From: Mactromeris polynyma
Lineage: Eukaryota; Mollusca; Bivalvia; Venerida; Mactridae
Assembly (NCBI GenBank): GCA_032209605.1
Contig: JASFXZ010000005.1
Location: 22,680,905-22,744,904, forward strand
DNA: 64,000 nucleotides
Direction of reading: 5' to 3'
Under the pieces are notes generated by a model. That model saw only the letters and a program-made list of their open reading frames with translations. It was not told the origin of the DNA and ran no database searches. Of this stretch, positions 48,656 to 61,003 are shown piece after piece; the stretch's first letter is position 1, and each line of letters starts with the position of its first letter. The translations under genes and the position numbers were made by a program.

Positions 48656-49037
48656 GAACAGTAGATCACGTGGTTTGCTTCTATTTCGTTAATCATAGAT
48701 TGACAACAGATAAAAGCTTCTGCAACACGGATGTCTATAAAGCGTTCTCATCCACTCTATTTAAGTGATGGATCTGTCAGATATAGGGTATACTATGCTT
48801 ATTGTGTACTCTTCCATACAGCGTGTCACAAAAACCGCATTGTTTTAACAATCAGGTCAAGTGCTCTAGGTCTTTAAACTGTTCATTGGTAATGAAATGT
48901 CAAAGTCGACTTAGACGACATATATATGTTAGGTGCTGTTAAAGAAACTTATTTGAGAAAACATTAATTACAAAAAGTGTGTAGTATGAGAAGAAATACC
49001 ATTTAAGAATTTTCCTGTGCTGTTTAAGAATGTGTGC
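48656..49037. other. No recognised feature
   Basis: Short unique stretch between the Tc1 element and a SINE. Confidence 0.35.
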
Positions 49038-49318
49038 TCGCCAGGTTACCTCAGTCGGTATAGCGCTCGACTGCTAATCTAGAGATCGTGGATTCGAGTG
49101 AAGCGTATATTCTTCCGCGACAATTTTACTAGAGATAATGCATCCAAAGTCGTTTGTCCTCCACCTCTGAACCCTAATTTATGTGGAGAAGTTGTCAGTT
49201 GCTTGCGGAGGAGCAGTTTAGAACTGGTTGGCCACACAAGAACACCAGTTAGGTAAACAGACCGCCCTATATAACTGAAATACTGTTGAGAAGCGGCATA
49301 AAGATCGAACAAAACAAA
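49038..49318 (+). mobile_element. SINE family B with tRNA-derived head
   Basis: The head gccaggttacctcagtcggt atagcgctcgactgctaatc contains a box A-like ttacctcagtcgg (49046-49058). Box B-like ggattcgagtg follows at 49090-49100, spaced as in a tRNA. The body gtcgtttgtcctccacctct, gttgtcagttgcttgcggag and gaacaccagttagg matches 34850-35085 and 38790-38885. The A-rich end is at about 49305-49318. Not a functional tRNA: the acceptor stem does not pair. The minus-strand frame 49079-49312 is spurious. Confidence 0.8.
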
Positions 49319-49320
49319 AA

Positions 49321-49890
49321 AGAATTTTGAATAAGTGAGACTCGCCGATTATTAAGTGATGTTATGTTTATGTTTGCATCCTAAAGAATGTCTGATTTCG
49401 ACAACATATTTACATACTTGTATTTGCGCATCCAAATAGACATTGTTGAGCAAACTGTGATTTAACTGTTCTGTTTAAAATTAATAGACTGTCCACGATT
49501 GTTGTTGCATTTGGAATAAGATAAATATGTATACAATAGTATTGTTAAGTGTTATAACAAACATCTCCGTCCTTGACCAATTTAATCTCGCTGTCATATT
49601 TGAGAGCTTGCAAGACCGATAACGTTGACAACATCACTTTGTCATCTCGTATATTTGTTTAACCGACTTTCTAAGAAACCATCAAACTGTACCATTTATT
49701 TCTGATTTTGACCGTGAAAAGGGCTTGATCAACAATTACGACTGTCACTTGTATCGCTTCGTTTGTTACTATTTCTGTAGTGAGGTTATATTTGGTTCTA
49801 TTTTGTACGAATATGCTTGAATCATATTCACAGTTAATATTTATTCATGACTCAGTTGTAGAGCATTTGCAGCGGGTACGGAAGGTCGTG
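49321..49890. other. No recognised feature
   Basis: AT-rich stretch between two SINE copies. Confidence 0.35.
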
Positions 49891-49892
49891 AG

Positions 49893-50060
49893 AAAAAAAT
49901 GAGAGAATACGTAGCTACAGGGAACGCCACATACATAAGACAGTGCCTCCCCACGTAGACCTCCGGGAAAACAACAATCCACAAAACACAAGGCACTTAA
50001 CCAGGTTTAAAGGGTACATATGTTCAGCAACAGAGGCACAATGCATGGCCTTGGTTCGAT
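49893..50060 (-). mobile_element. SINE family A, antisense, partial
   Basis: tgagagaatacgtagctaca gggaacgccacatacataag, then gacctccgggaaaacaacaa and aggcacttaaccagg. It loses similarity after about 50050, so the 5' half and tRNA head are missing. Confidence 0.65.
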
Positions 50061-51117
50061 CACCGACCGCGACATTTCGGAGTCGTTAAAATGATTCGAG
50101 TGAATATTGTGCCATAAACAAGAGGACACCTTCTCTGAATAACAGAAGAATTGTTAGAGGAACGTTACACACAACATCCAGTTATATTAATTAATACCAT
50201 ACAATATGTTAATATAGAGACTTCGTTATAAAAATAATTCATATCATTGTCACATTGATATCCAAGAAAATTGCTGATATTTTAACAGGGACTACAAACA
50301 ACGATGTTCGGTTTTGATCATTTTTGCTGATCATGGGAACTCCATTTGACCAGCCATTTTTCTCACACTGCCAGTCCATAGTGTCCTGTCCGATGTAGAT
50401 TAATTATCGTGTCTTTTCTGCACAGCATAACTGCCACGTACGATTAAATACTTTCTACAACTTAGTCGTTGTGGCGTCAGACATTCGGAATTCTAATCAT
50501 ATCCATACATACAAGTCAGTCGATGAAAAATACGATCATTCATGGCGTTTCGAGATAAATAAAAAATTCTGGAGCTTGCCAATATTTCCTTGAAAAATAT
50601 GTATGTAAGGTTGACTGTTGAATAAATATTTACTTACGAATATGTCCAAACACAACGGTCCATAGGGGTCTCATAAATAAATATACAGAATAATGTATTG
50701 GATTCATAGACTCTTCTGAATGCAAATGACATGATTTGGTTATCATAGTATTTAGTTATTGTACGTATGGGTATAGTTATCCATCGCCTACAACGGATTC
50801 TTTTTCGAAATGATTTTCAGCTTAAAACTATCTGGTTTAATGAAATATTGTTATCAATATAACGATGTTACGATATACCGGTATATCGGCATACGCAATA
50901 TGTAGCAAAACTGTATTGTACCACAAAATTAAATGAACGTAACGGTTTTTATTCATTTTTCTGCTTTCTACGAGAAAGATACAACGCTAATTTCAGAGAA
51001 AGGAAACTCTCATATTAGTCAAAAGCTGAAATCAGAATGATAACAGTTCAGTTTTAGCACATCATATGCAAACCTCAAATTACCAGCCAAAAGTGGCATG
51101 CTTTAAACACCCTTAAC
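50061..51117. other. No recognised gene
   Basis: AT-rich; a short palindromic run ttacgatataccggtatatc at about 50869-50888 is the only oddity noted. Confidence 0.35.
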
Positions 51118-51760
51118 ACAGAGGTGGCGACCGTTGAGAGACCGTTGAGCGATGAAAAAATGGCCAGATCTCTCAACGATCTTTCAATGAGCGCCCAGCA
51201 ATCGCCATGGTCTCTCGATGATCTTCCAGTGATCTCCACGGTCGCTACGGTCTCCTCAAAGTTTTGACTCGGTTCAAAACAATCTCTCAACGGTCGCCGA
51301 GGGAAGCAATCTCTCATCGATCTCCCAATGATCTCTCATGGGTCTTTCATTGGACGCAATCTCATTGGTCGCCCAAGGAACTCTCGACAATCCCTCAGCG
51401 ATCTCTTCCGGTCTCTTATTGATCTTGGTAGCACCTGATCTTTCAGCGACCTCCCCATGATATCTCGTTGTTGCAAAACAAGCACTCAGCAAACTTCCAG
51501 TGGTCGCTGCAGGAGGCTTAGTATACATTGAACTATCAAGGGTATTTCAATGAGCGTTCCAAGGTCGCCCCTGGATCTCTATAGATCGCCATGAAATTTG
51601 GCCAAATATTGCAACGAGCGCACAAGGATCTCCCAAGCATTTACACAGAAACGACTTTTTCGGGACTTTGAGAAATTGTCGAGAGATCGGGCTAATTTTG
51701 GATCGCTCAATGGTCGCCAAACGATCTCCGTGTGTATTAATGGGGCATTAGGACGAATCG
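51118..51760. repeat. Degenerate short-motif block (GATCTCTCAA / GGTCGCC type)
   Basis: About 640 bp in which gatctctc, gatctcc, gatcttcc, ggtcgcc, ggtctct and cgttgag recur every 10-14 bases in imperfect form, for example gagagaccgttgagcgatga and aatctctcatcgatctccca. It is GC-richer than its surroundings and poor in stops on both strands, which creates the long overlapping frames at 51075-51816. It looks like a decayed short tandem repeat and not a gene. Confidence 0.65.
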
Positions 51761-52103
51761 TGACGGCCCTAGTTATCATTAAACCGCCAACAGTTCCCTT
51801 GCAGTATGACTGTTAGATTAATGCAATTTCCAGAAATCACATGTACATGCATCGGTCATGAAGTGATTAAGGACCTATTAATGTTTTAAGTAGTGTCCCT
51901 TTTCATTAGTGTTAACTTTACAATTCAACACATTGTTGTTATCATATTTCTTAAAACAATGAAATTAATAATAAACTTTGACATCGCATATATGCAGTAT
52001 TTGAAGAACATAGCATTTCACTTGTTCCCTAACTGGTCTTCATCATGATCAATGAAATATCCAGAAGTTACGGTCACTAATATAAATAGATATATTTAAT
52101 ATA

Positions 52104-52281
52104 CAGTTAACCCTCAATAATGAGACCAACCTTTGAACACTTGAAAAATGGTCTTCTTATTGAGGTGGTCTTAATATTGAGGTTGAAAAAGGAGCAAAAC
52201 AAAGAAGATGGACTTGAAAATTGTGGTCTTAATTTTGGGGTGGTCTTATTATTGAGGTGGTATTTAAGTGAGGTTTTACTG
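52104..52281 (+). mobile_element. Pogo/Tigger-like MITE, best-preserved copy
   Basis: TA-cagttaaccctc at the left and gaggttttactg-TA at the right give 12-bp imperfect inverted ends flanked by TA (52102-52103 and 52282-52283). The interior has repeated ggtcttcttattgaggtggt motifs in alternating forms and no coding capacity. It aligns with 9864-10015 and 19798-19963. The 60-codon frame at 52120-52302 is the MITE itself. Confidence 0.75.
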
Positions 52282-52579
52282 TACTTCCTGAAAAAGGCTT
52301 GATTCTTTATATTCCATCTCCTATTTATTTAATTTTAGTTACTGGTAGCAAGGCATGTAACTCAGTTACTTCAGTGTTTACTTTGCGCATTTTATTGATT
52401 ACGTAACGGTTATTAGGTTTTAAGGATAAGTTACTGCCCACTTAGTCAATTTAAGTGTATAAGTAGGAAATATATCACCATGCTGCGGAGTAAGGTTAGC
52501 GAGCTGTTAAATCGATTTAACCTCCACAGTAGTTTTACTGACAGTCCCAAAGCTGTGTATCGCTGTTTGATCATTACGA

Positions 52580-52880
52580 GCCTCGTATATCCCTTTATGT
52601 TTTAGATAAATAATAAATTTCCCAATTCCCCTTGTAGTATTCCTTTGCCTGATATATTATTCGTGATCACTCCGCATTTCTGTCCGTGACCAACTTGCTT
52701 TCTGAACTTGCCCTGTATTTTATCCCCAACTACTCTTCTAAATTGTTTTATACTCCTTATTGCCCCAATGCATTACAACTTCTCTACTTCTAGATGTTTG
52801 AGTGCTGATGTTTCCCAGGGATCTGTGCGGGAGGCATTGTCTGCGTGCCGTTTAAAAATGTAGTCCTTTCCGTGTATTTG
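52580..52880 (+). repeat. Old diverged SINE-A relic, sense
   Basis: Near the right end gtttcccagggatctgtgcg ggaggcattgtctgcgtg matches the family's 3' part. The left portion has only scattered agreement. Orientation is opposite to the copy at 53161-53550. Confidence 0.4.
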
Positions 52881-53160
52881 TGCAAGGGAACAAACTGCAG
52901 TTAGTTGGAGGAAATAATTTGTTAACTGAGTATGCTCCCTTTACTGTAGCTCTTTTGAATGCAGTACGGTCGTGTTGGCTTTAAACGACATCGTGATTTT
53001 GAAATCTTATTTTGGTGCGATAGTAGTGATACAATTGTTCGTGGAATATCAGTACATGTACTACTCCGTTCAGATTTGGTTTTCATTTGTTTGTTCGCCA
53101 TTTTTTCCATGAATTCATTATCAACCAGTTCTAACTTGCTCTTCCACAAGCAACTGACGA

Positions 53161-53550
53161 CTTCTCCACATTTGGAGAGAGAGAATAAGTAGCTACAGGG
53201 AACGCCACATACATAAGTCAGTGACTCACCACACAGACCTCCGGGAAAACAACAATCCATAAAACATGAGGCACTTCAGGAGGTTAAAGGGTAAATACGT
53301 TGAGGAACAGAGGCACACGGAATGGCCTGGCAGACCATAAGGAATAACTAGGAGAATCAAAGAGGACTAACAGTGAAGGGGGGATTAATGAATGGAAAAT
53401 ATCACAGGACAAGTCAAGACAGCTGGCAGCAATAGGGGCCGAACACTATATCAATGTCATTACCATAGCCAATGTCATAGATGAACATAACCTGCCTATC
53501 CCGGGAATTGAACAGTATAGTGCTCTAACAAATCAGCTAGCCGGACTGGC
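53161..53550 (-). mobile_element. SINE family A, near full length with tRNA-derived head
   Basis: Reading the - strand from 53550: gccagtccggctagctgatt tgttagagca (box A-like, 53521-53542), then tgttcaattcccgg (box B-like, 53501-53514), then a body of about 340 bp. The body has ctgtcttgacttgtcctgtg, tttgattctcctagttattc, tatgtggcgttccctgtagc and a tattctctctctc end. This copy defines the family for the other fragments in the window and shows it is a Pol III-type tRNA SINE; most other copies lack the head, as expected for 5'-truncated retroposition. The frame 52922-53260 is SINE derived. Confidence 0.8.
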
Positions 53551-53570
53551 TTCTCATTGAAGAGATAGGG

Positions 53571-54535
53571 CACATAAGTCAGAATTGGAAAACATAACTT
53601 GAGTTTATTTTCCAAGAAAGCATGAGTCACACAACCGTTACACGCATCGATGCAAGTTGATAAAATCAAACGTTGCGGATACTTCTAGCCACTTTATTTG
53701 ATATATGATTTGATTTAATATCTGAAACTTGCAGTATTTGGCTGCGTAGTGGTGTGGTAAAATAACTCGGAATATATCAATTGTGTTCCCTGTCGTATTT
53801 CCTATTCACTTGCAAATGGTGATAAATATGCATGTGCGTGCTTGTTTTCATGTTTGTGTTTAAAATGAAGTTGTAATGTTGAGCCTAAAGCAATTAATAG
53901 CGTGAATTCCTTATATGTCTGTAGAAGGGCATGTATCAAATTTCGTGACAAAACGTAATAACAAATATTTCAGAAAGTAAAATCTGCTTATCACGTGCTA
54001 GTTGTTGTTTGGCGTTATCTTTACATAGAAATGTTCTTCTTGTTATTTTGCAATAATTACAATAGGAGCTATTGTAAAACAAACAAATTCGCACGTGATG
54101 ACTTTATTAAGACTGTGAACACGAGTGGCGTCCTTCGATTGGATTTGATGTCTTAGTGGGAGATTGGGCACACAATTTACCCCCAATGCCAAACAGGGAG
54201 ATATTTTTACATTTTGCACAGTTTGCATTTTTAAACGAAGAAAACAACATAAATCTCGTATAAATTTCGTATATTATATAAAATTATAGAAATAACTGAA
54301 TCGAGGTCAGAAATAAAATACAATTTACCCATATTTGAAATTATTTTGACATTAAATGTGTTATATTCTGGGTTGCACTGGATTTAAATTTCACCTTTTT
54401 CAATGGGATGTTTTAAATGGTGATGTATGATAAATGCTTTTGTCTGTATATATAATGCAATATGTACTTACTTCAACGAACATGGAATATCACGATTTTT
54501 CCAACAAGTATTTTTTGGAAAGGGTTTTTACCATG
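53571..54535. other. No recognised gene
   Basis: AT-rich sequence between SINE copies; nothing supported. Confidence 0.35.
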
Positions 54536-54537
54536 TT

Positions 54538-54780
54538 GCCCCTCCTTTATTCTCCAGAGCTGTTTTTGATGGTCGGCCAGAACATTCCTTCCCACCATAT
54601 TCCCAAACGTACTTACCCTTACAGTGCCCAATGGTTGGAAGTACTAGGGTCTGAGGGGGGGGGGGGGCAATGGGGAGTTATGTAGCGTGCCATGTAACAA
54701 CTTTACCGCCCTTTCTCTGTTGTAAGGCTCTGTTCATCTGATATATATCTGCGAGGCATTTCTGGTTTAAACTGTCCTTT
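54538..54780 (+). repeat. Diverged SINE-A relic, sense
   Basis: ttctccagagctgtttttga tggtcggccagaacattcct and cgtacttacccttacagtgc correspond to the SINE body, and atctgcgaggcatttctgg to its 3' part. A G12 run at about 54655 interrupts it. The two overlapping frames at 54427-54685 are explained by it. Confidence 0.5.
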
Positions 54781-54784
54781 GTGA

Positions 54785-55021
54785 TCAAAAAATGTGTTCA
54801 AAGTGATGTAAGTCAGCACTATAACAAGGCCAGTGAATAACGATTGCATTTTCAGTATCATATCGACACATTGGTGAGCAGTGTTTTGGGTCGTTGTCCA
54901 GTAAGGTTACCAGGTATCTTCGTATACTATATGGGTCGTTGGCAAAAGGTGTCCATCCAGAATGTTTTAAAAAGTTGATAAAAAATGGGATTATGTAACC
55001 ATTAAACAAATACGTGTACAT
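54785..55021 (-). pseudogene. Tc1-like transposase C-terminal fossil
   Basis: The minus-strand frame contains LLDNDPKHCS and, 30-odd residues on, HWPCYSADLHHFEHIF. These correspond to the second Asp and the final Glu region (NDPKHTS ... SPDLNPIEHIW type) of Tc1-like DDE transposases. Spacing is close to but not exactly 34. The first catalytic Asp and the DNA-binding region are absent, and no inverted ends were found around it. It belongs to a different lineage from the element at 47319. Confidence 0.65.
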
Positions 55022-55349
55022 AGCATGGCATAAATAACGATGTTAGGACGATATTTCGTAAAAGTGGTGTTGTACCGCACATTCCAAGTTGTTTGACCAC
55101 GAAAGGGGGAATTATAGTTGTTTATGTGAAACCATTGACAACTATGAGTTATTTATGGTGTATTTTGTCTCACTATTCAACCAAAATCTGAATTTGTAAG
55201 GAGGTGATTTGAGAAATACAATGGCGAATGTACTTAGCAGACTATTATGCTTCTGTCAACTGGAATTGATGTATCTTTTGATATATAGTCTCCAACTGAT
55301 AACGCGCAAACATGCCATTACTTCACTCATGCTTTATTTGACGGATATA

Positions 55350-56197
55350 CACACTCGCCCAAAGTTCTAACGCATCATGTTTAAATTTGATTTAATTTTT
55401 TTAATTCTGTACTACATGTTAGGAAAATTCAGATTTCTGATCATACATCATTTTATTCGATGTTAAGTGTAGCCATGCGGAACGAATGATCGAATTTCGG
55501 TATTTTTGACTAGCTCCTTTTACTTGGCTATCTTTCACATAATTTTTTTTTCTTATTGTTTTGTTGTGTATTACAGTCGTTAAAAAACATTATGTTCCGA
55601 GTGAAATGGTCCAAAAGAAATATGGGAGGACTATTTGTCCACTAAAAGGATTGAAAATAGCATGCCCTTTCACAATTGTGTCTGAAATTGCATTTTCTAT
55701 TGGACTAGAAGTAAAATATTTTGTTCTCGTAAAGATAATTAATTGAATCTAACAACGGCGTTATTTATGTAAGATTGTTACTCGAGATTTCCACGTAGAT
55801 CAAAGTGAAAATTGTAAATTTTAAAAGACCGGAAGTGGAACCGGAAGTGTCCGCGCCCTTCGTCTCGACACCAGTAAGGGGGACTCCTGTAATGATGCAA
55901 ATAGGCAGAACATTATTAACCACAGGCGCCTAGCAAACGCTCAGTTATTAATCTCTTATAGAACATTCTTTGTTTTTTAGAATACGAAATTGAACTTTTA
56001 TTAAAATTATTACTCATTTTTTCTGTAAATATATTAAACACGTTTATTTGCTGGAACGTATTCAAGAACTTTTTTTGTTATCAGTGTGATTTCATTGTGG
56101 TTTTGTTCTACTACAATGACCATAAATGTCCAACCCCTCGTTCGTCTTATCGAAATCAAGTAAACCCAACGTGATGCGTTAGAACTTCGGGTGAGTG
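55350..56197. mobile_element. 848-bp element with about 28-bp terminal inverted repeats
   Basis: The left end cacactcgcccaaagttcta acgcatcatg and the reverse complement of the right end (cactcacccgaagttctaac gcatcacg) agree with about three mismatches after a 2-base offset. TATA (or TA) flanks both sides (55346-55349 and 56198-56201), as for Tc1/mariner-class insertions. No transposase motif was recognised inside; the frame at 55561-55746 has no known domain, so the element is probably non-autonomous. Confidence 0.7.
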
Positions 56198-56201
56198 TAT
56201 A

Positions 56202-59200
56202 GGTTGTACGATGGTGGCTAGTAAATTGAATCAGTAAAGTATTGCATCTTGCCCACTGAAAATGGAATTGAAATACATATTTGGTTTATATTAATACATA
56301 TGTATTTCAAAGAAGTCTTGGTTATCCCAACTTGTGAATTTAGGCATCCAAAATAAATGTTCAGTCAAGTTTGGACGTAAAATCGTTTTCGTTGGGGCAC
56401 TTTAAGAGTTAACAAGCAACAAAAGATAACTATTCAAATGCTAATGTGCTTTAAAAGAATTATGTATGAAACCGTCATAACCTTACTTTTAATTCGATCA
56501 GACTACAATTAACAACGACGAGATATTGTCTTCATACACTCTTGTATTCCTACCATTTGAATCTCTCCGACTACGTTAATTGCATTTTGTGATTATCAGA
56601 ATTTTGTAATTATTATGAATTTAAATATGTGTTTATGCATGGTTACCCCTCTTTGTATCAATATATCAAGTTGGTCCATTTCAGTAGTGTAATTAATTCG
56701 GCCAGAGTTGCAGGACGTGTTGTTTGTAGGAATTACCTAATAAGTAGCTAGGTTTCAACAGAAGTGGAAATATACAGAGCATGGAATACCACAAATCTGC
56801 CGCAAACAGAACTATACAAAAGAAATGGATGGAATCACACACAATGACCAAACGGACCAGACAGAAATGACAAGGACCAGGACACCCAATCAACACAGTA
56901 TCTACAGAGGTCTCAGAAAGCACCATACAGAATGACATAGGACTGCAAGATACAATAGAATTAAGGCGAAGTAACGGTCTACAGCCTTGGAAATGTCAGT
57001 AAACTTACTGGGGCTTACATCAGTTTAACGGGATTCCAACTTCTCACGTACCAATTAAAAGTCTAATATTGACAAAAATATATAGATTTTCTGATGGAAA
57101 CTAATAAACACGGCAGAAATCGAACAACGTACTTACACACAAAGTCTGTGCTTTTGACCATTATCGGTCAATATATACTTGCCCTGTTTTCCTAAGCGGG
57201 ACTTTAAAAGAACCTTAAAGACCCCTGAAGACATTGATGCTTGTTTGGCATTTGGCGAAACGAGTAGGACCTTTCAGTTATTTACCTTATACTTCAGTTA
57301 CGATTTGAATGCTGAGGCAAAGCAATACTTTTAATTTTACCATGATAACATTTATGTCAATTGTGAATGATCAAAGGGATTGTATGTGCTGGTTATACCA
57401 ATAAACGTATATAATAGTAAAGTTACGTTTGTTATATTATGATGTTGAAATTTTTGACAAAAATAAAATGTCAACCTCCAATTGCTACTTGAGTGATGTG
57501 ATGCGCATTAAAAGTTTTTGAAAATGTAATGATTTACATTTCTTTGTATACACTTATGCAACAGACTACCTATAAGCAAAGTATGTGTTACGAAATTCTC
57601 AAATGATTTTATCCCGGCGAATTATAAGAAGGACGAAATTAAAACTAACAAAAACGGCTTTATTTTATTCTTGTCAGAGTGAAGGTAATGCCAGGATTGT
57701 GATATATAACAAAACAAAATACGATGATTTAAAATTAAATTTAATAACATTATCATAAATTACAACATGGCACAAGAATGTAATGACATAAAATACATAT
57801 AGTAATGTACTAACTGAAATGACAAACCCGCTTGGTTTGTTTATAACTTGATAATTCATGGCACCCCTTCTGAAAACTAAATCCACCTTTTGAATTACTG
57901 CTATCTACAGTCCAAGTCATTGTATTCCCTGATACGTGTGTTGTCTTCGTTCTAAATGCCATTAAGGAACATATAATAATTGTATTGTCATAAACCAGCG
58001 TTAAATGCTATTTGAAGCTAAGGTATTTTGATCAGTATATTTAAGAATACTACTAGAAATTTTGAAACTAAGACGTGGATTATGGTACAGTCGAATTAAA
58101 GCTACGTTTATTTCTAATATGAGGATTATGTAATTATGTCTAAACAAGAATCCATTTCCAGAGGCACACAGACGCTTTATGTACATATGACATGGTCAAA
58201 TATTATCCCAGCAATACTAGTTGCAATACTTCCTCATGCTTTTGTCGCTGAGATGAAAAAAAGTTTTCGACGTTCTATAAAGCAGTGTGCTACAGTTTGA
58301 TTTATTGAAAAAATAGAAACCTGGGAATTCTTAGTACTTACTGAGTGAATTGTCAAGGTAAACAATGGGTCCCGGTAGCGGGCAATTGTTCGGCCATTTT
58401 CGGGGCCGTTTATGGTTACAATTTCCTTTCTTCAATAGTATTTTTTCCTATTTCAATTGCAAATTCCCGCAAAAGAGCAAAACATCGTCCGATTAGTTTG
58501 GGTTGATCCACATTGCTTTGTCAAAAAATGATGTGTAACTGTCGTAACGTATCAGCATTGGAAGTCTAAATTTCAACATAAATTGGACTAATATTTCCCC
58601 TTTCATCGGTTAAACACGAAAAATACGCCCACTTGCGAGTATAGGTATTAATCCCCTAAAGCTGCCCAGTGCCCTGCGGTTTAAATAAAATGAGTTTACA
58701 TTAAATTTCAGTTTTTAATTGTCTATTTTTGATAGTTGCAACCGCACATGCAAAAGGTTAGTCCTAATTTGCAAAAACAATAACGCGTGCTGGCGACGTG
58801 GTCGCTACTGTATTTGTTCGTGATAAGAAACAGGGTACTTTTCAATTTACCTCCGAAAAGCATATTGTGTATGGCCACACGGAGTACTGTTAATATTTCC
58901 GTAAGTTTGAGTTATAGGTGGTGTTCATGTCGAATTATCTAGATTATATATTGTTTTACTTCACTGATCTGACCGAGCTATATGTCCCACCAATGTCCAG
59001 AATTTTACAGAAACTTACAAAAGTACTAGGTCCACACCTTTAAACGTTTTATATTTTTTATGTCAGTAGGAAGGAAGCGATAAATATTTAGCTGCCAACA
59101 ATGTGTACACTTTACGGCAATGTTGTAGGAAAATGTTCCAAAATTGACCTTCGATGTTTGTCATAGAGCACAAACATTTCGTGTGTTTCGTATAAAATAA

Positions 59201-59950
59201 TTTAATAGGTCCAGTATGTGCATCGACATTATTAAGTACAAATGTATATATTCCTTTGGTTGTGGTAAGTATACGAGTAGAGAAACATTGGACTCATAGA
59301 ACGACTGTGCCAATCATCCTAATGGTATTGCGAAAATACTAATTTCGCTCATGTGTCTGAGACTGTTAACTTGTGTCAACTTAGACATTTCATGAAGACA
59401 AATCATGGTTAACAAGTCATTGAATAGTTTGTGATAAAATGATTCAACACTTAAATGAGTATGCAAGAAATGAACTACAAAAACATGATGATATTAAATG
59501 ATATGAATATAAGAAAAAATAATGGCAAAATTAGTTTGCGCATATATCAAAGAATGTGTCAATACAACAGAAGTATGATTTTTCTATAAAACTAATCACA
59601 TAATAATTATGTAACATGTTTATAATAGTTAATGAATGTAATTGATTATTAACGAAACAGTGATTTTACGTACCGCCATGATATTAGATCTATTGCTATC
59701 CGTACACGAACACCTTTCTAGCAGTTCAAATATGTGATTACTGATTACCTAACTTATTTATTTCAAACCCGTACGTAGCTCTACGTCATTCTTGCCATTT
59801 GTAACATTAGATCTATTACATACTTTTCACTCGAATCGAGTCATTTACTTATAAGTAAGATATATCCAATGGTCCTTCAGCCGTTCACTCGGTGTTCATC
59901 TTAATGAGACATTCTGCGAAGTATCTACTATGACTGTGAAACAGATCTAA
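56202..59950. other. No recognised gene
   Basis: Long AT-rich stretch downstream of the CUB-LDLa gene. Open frames at 56693, 57674 and 58001 (minus) have no family resemblance. Nothing supported. Confidence 0.35.
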
Positions 59951-59954
59951 AAGC

Positions 59955-59960
59955 TTTATT
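59955..59960 (-). promoter_or_regulatory. Possible polyadenylation signal of the CUB-LDLa gene
   Basis: TTTATT on the + strand gives AATAAA on the - strand about 175 bases after the TGA at 60133. It is the nearest such hexamer I noted. The region is AT-rich, so chance occurrence is possible. Confidence 0.35.
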
Positions 59961-60132
59961 TCGAGATGACAACTTATCAATGCGTACATGTAGCATCACT
60001 TGAACAAATCCAAGCATTTGATCTAACATCAATATAAATCATTAGATAGAATTCTCACCATTTAATCCACGAAGCAGAATAAACCATTTGAAAAATGAAT
60101 ATACACAATGGTAGTGTATTCAGCTTGAGTGA

Positions 60133-60644
60133 TCAGATGTCAGCAAGCACGATATTGCCGTCTTCATAACATAACTCTCTCATCATGTGGTACGATGGTC
60201 GCTTCTGGTGTCCTTTGTAGGACGCAGACTCTATGACGTCATCTTTGACGTCATCAGTTGTTGCCTCGCTATTCGCCATTGAGTTCGGAAGGTGCAAAGA
60301 ATTTGAATTAGAAAAACTATTTAAGTTTGTATTGCTCCTGGAATTATGAGAAGGCGATGATAACTGTTCGCTCGTACCACAATCCGTGAAAGATGTTGTA
60401 TACATGACACAAGAAGACCTTGGGCTGTGTTCCAGTGACCGGACTGGAACGGTTGAGCTCTGTGTGGACAAAAAGGAATGTGTAACTGATTGTGTGAGTG
60501 ATTGCTCTTTTGGAACGCTATATTTTACACGGTCCCTGTGACACCGTTTCCTGTAGCAACAAATACAAGTCACAATAACAATGAGAACTACGACAAGGAC
60601 ACACCCTCCAACTATACCCACATATCGCATTATGTAGTTTAGGC
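60133..60644 (-). CDS. Same gene: terminal exon with transmembrane segment and cytoplasmic tail
   Basis: The acceptor is a T-rich tract ending in cag (60645). The exon starts with GC, completing the LDL-A cysteine, then LNYIMRYVGIVGG. It continues with one strong membrane segment (GCVLVVVLIVIVTCICC) and a stop-transfer cluster (YRKRCHRDRVK). The cytoplasmic tail is about 140 residues, rich in Ser, Thr and Asn, and ends in NIVLADI before TGA (60135-60133). The order CUB - LDL-A - TM - short tail matches Neto (neuropilin- and tolloid-like), where such proteins assist ionotropic glutamate receptors at synapses; other CUB/LDL-A receptors are possible because the N-terminal half is missing. The final A-D-I could fit a class II PDZ-binding end, which is weak evidence. 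I see no breaks. Confidence 0.78.
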
Positions 60645-61003
60645 CTGAAAAATAAAAAAAAACATAATTATTTCTCATTATGTCACTTCGGCATTAAACA
60701 ATTAGTTTAAAAAATTTCTTTCACAAATGATTGAAATATCGTAATCTATAAGTTTCTTATATATAATGTTATAACAATATTGTGTGTTAGTATCATCTCT
60801 ACAGGACAATGCGCAATTCTAAAGGTACATATAAACGTCGAACAAGAAATGTAACATACAAAGAGTACAACCACTCCAAAAACACGGGCAACATGAACAT
60901 ATAAACAAAAGAATTACAACGTGAACAGTCAAAAGGAACACCATATACAAACATAAATGGTGAGTGAAACTACTGGTCGATATTGATCAACAAATAATCT
61001 TAC
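60645..61003 (-). other. Intron between LDL-A and transmembrane exons
   Basis: Bounded by the donor gtaaga (61003) and the acceptor tttttcag (60645) on the - strand. It is AT-rich and nothing else is recognised in it. Confidence 0.75.

Noticed and set aside
49038..49110. Possible functional tRNA gene (also 8083-8150, 53500-53550, 63700-63770)
   Set aside because: Box A and box B are present, but acceptor stems do not pair and each continues into a SINE body.
51075..51816. Overlapping long frames on both strands as protein genes
   Set aside because: They are produced by the stop-poor degenerate short-motif repeat; translations are repetitive and differ in every frame.
54427..54685. Two overlapping + strand frames of 75 and 83 codons
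   Set aside because: Explained by a diverged SINE-A relic and a G run.
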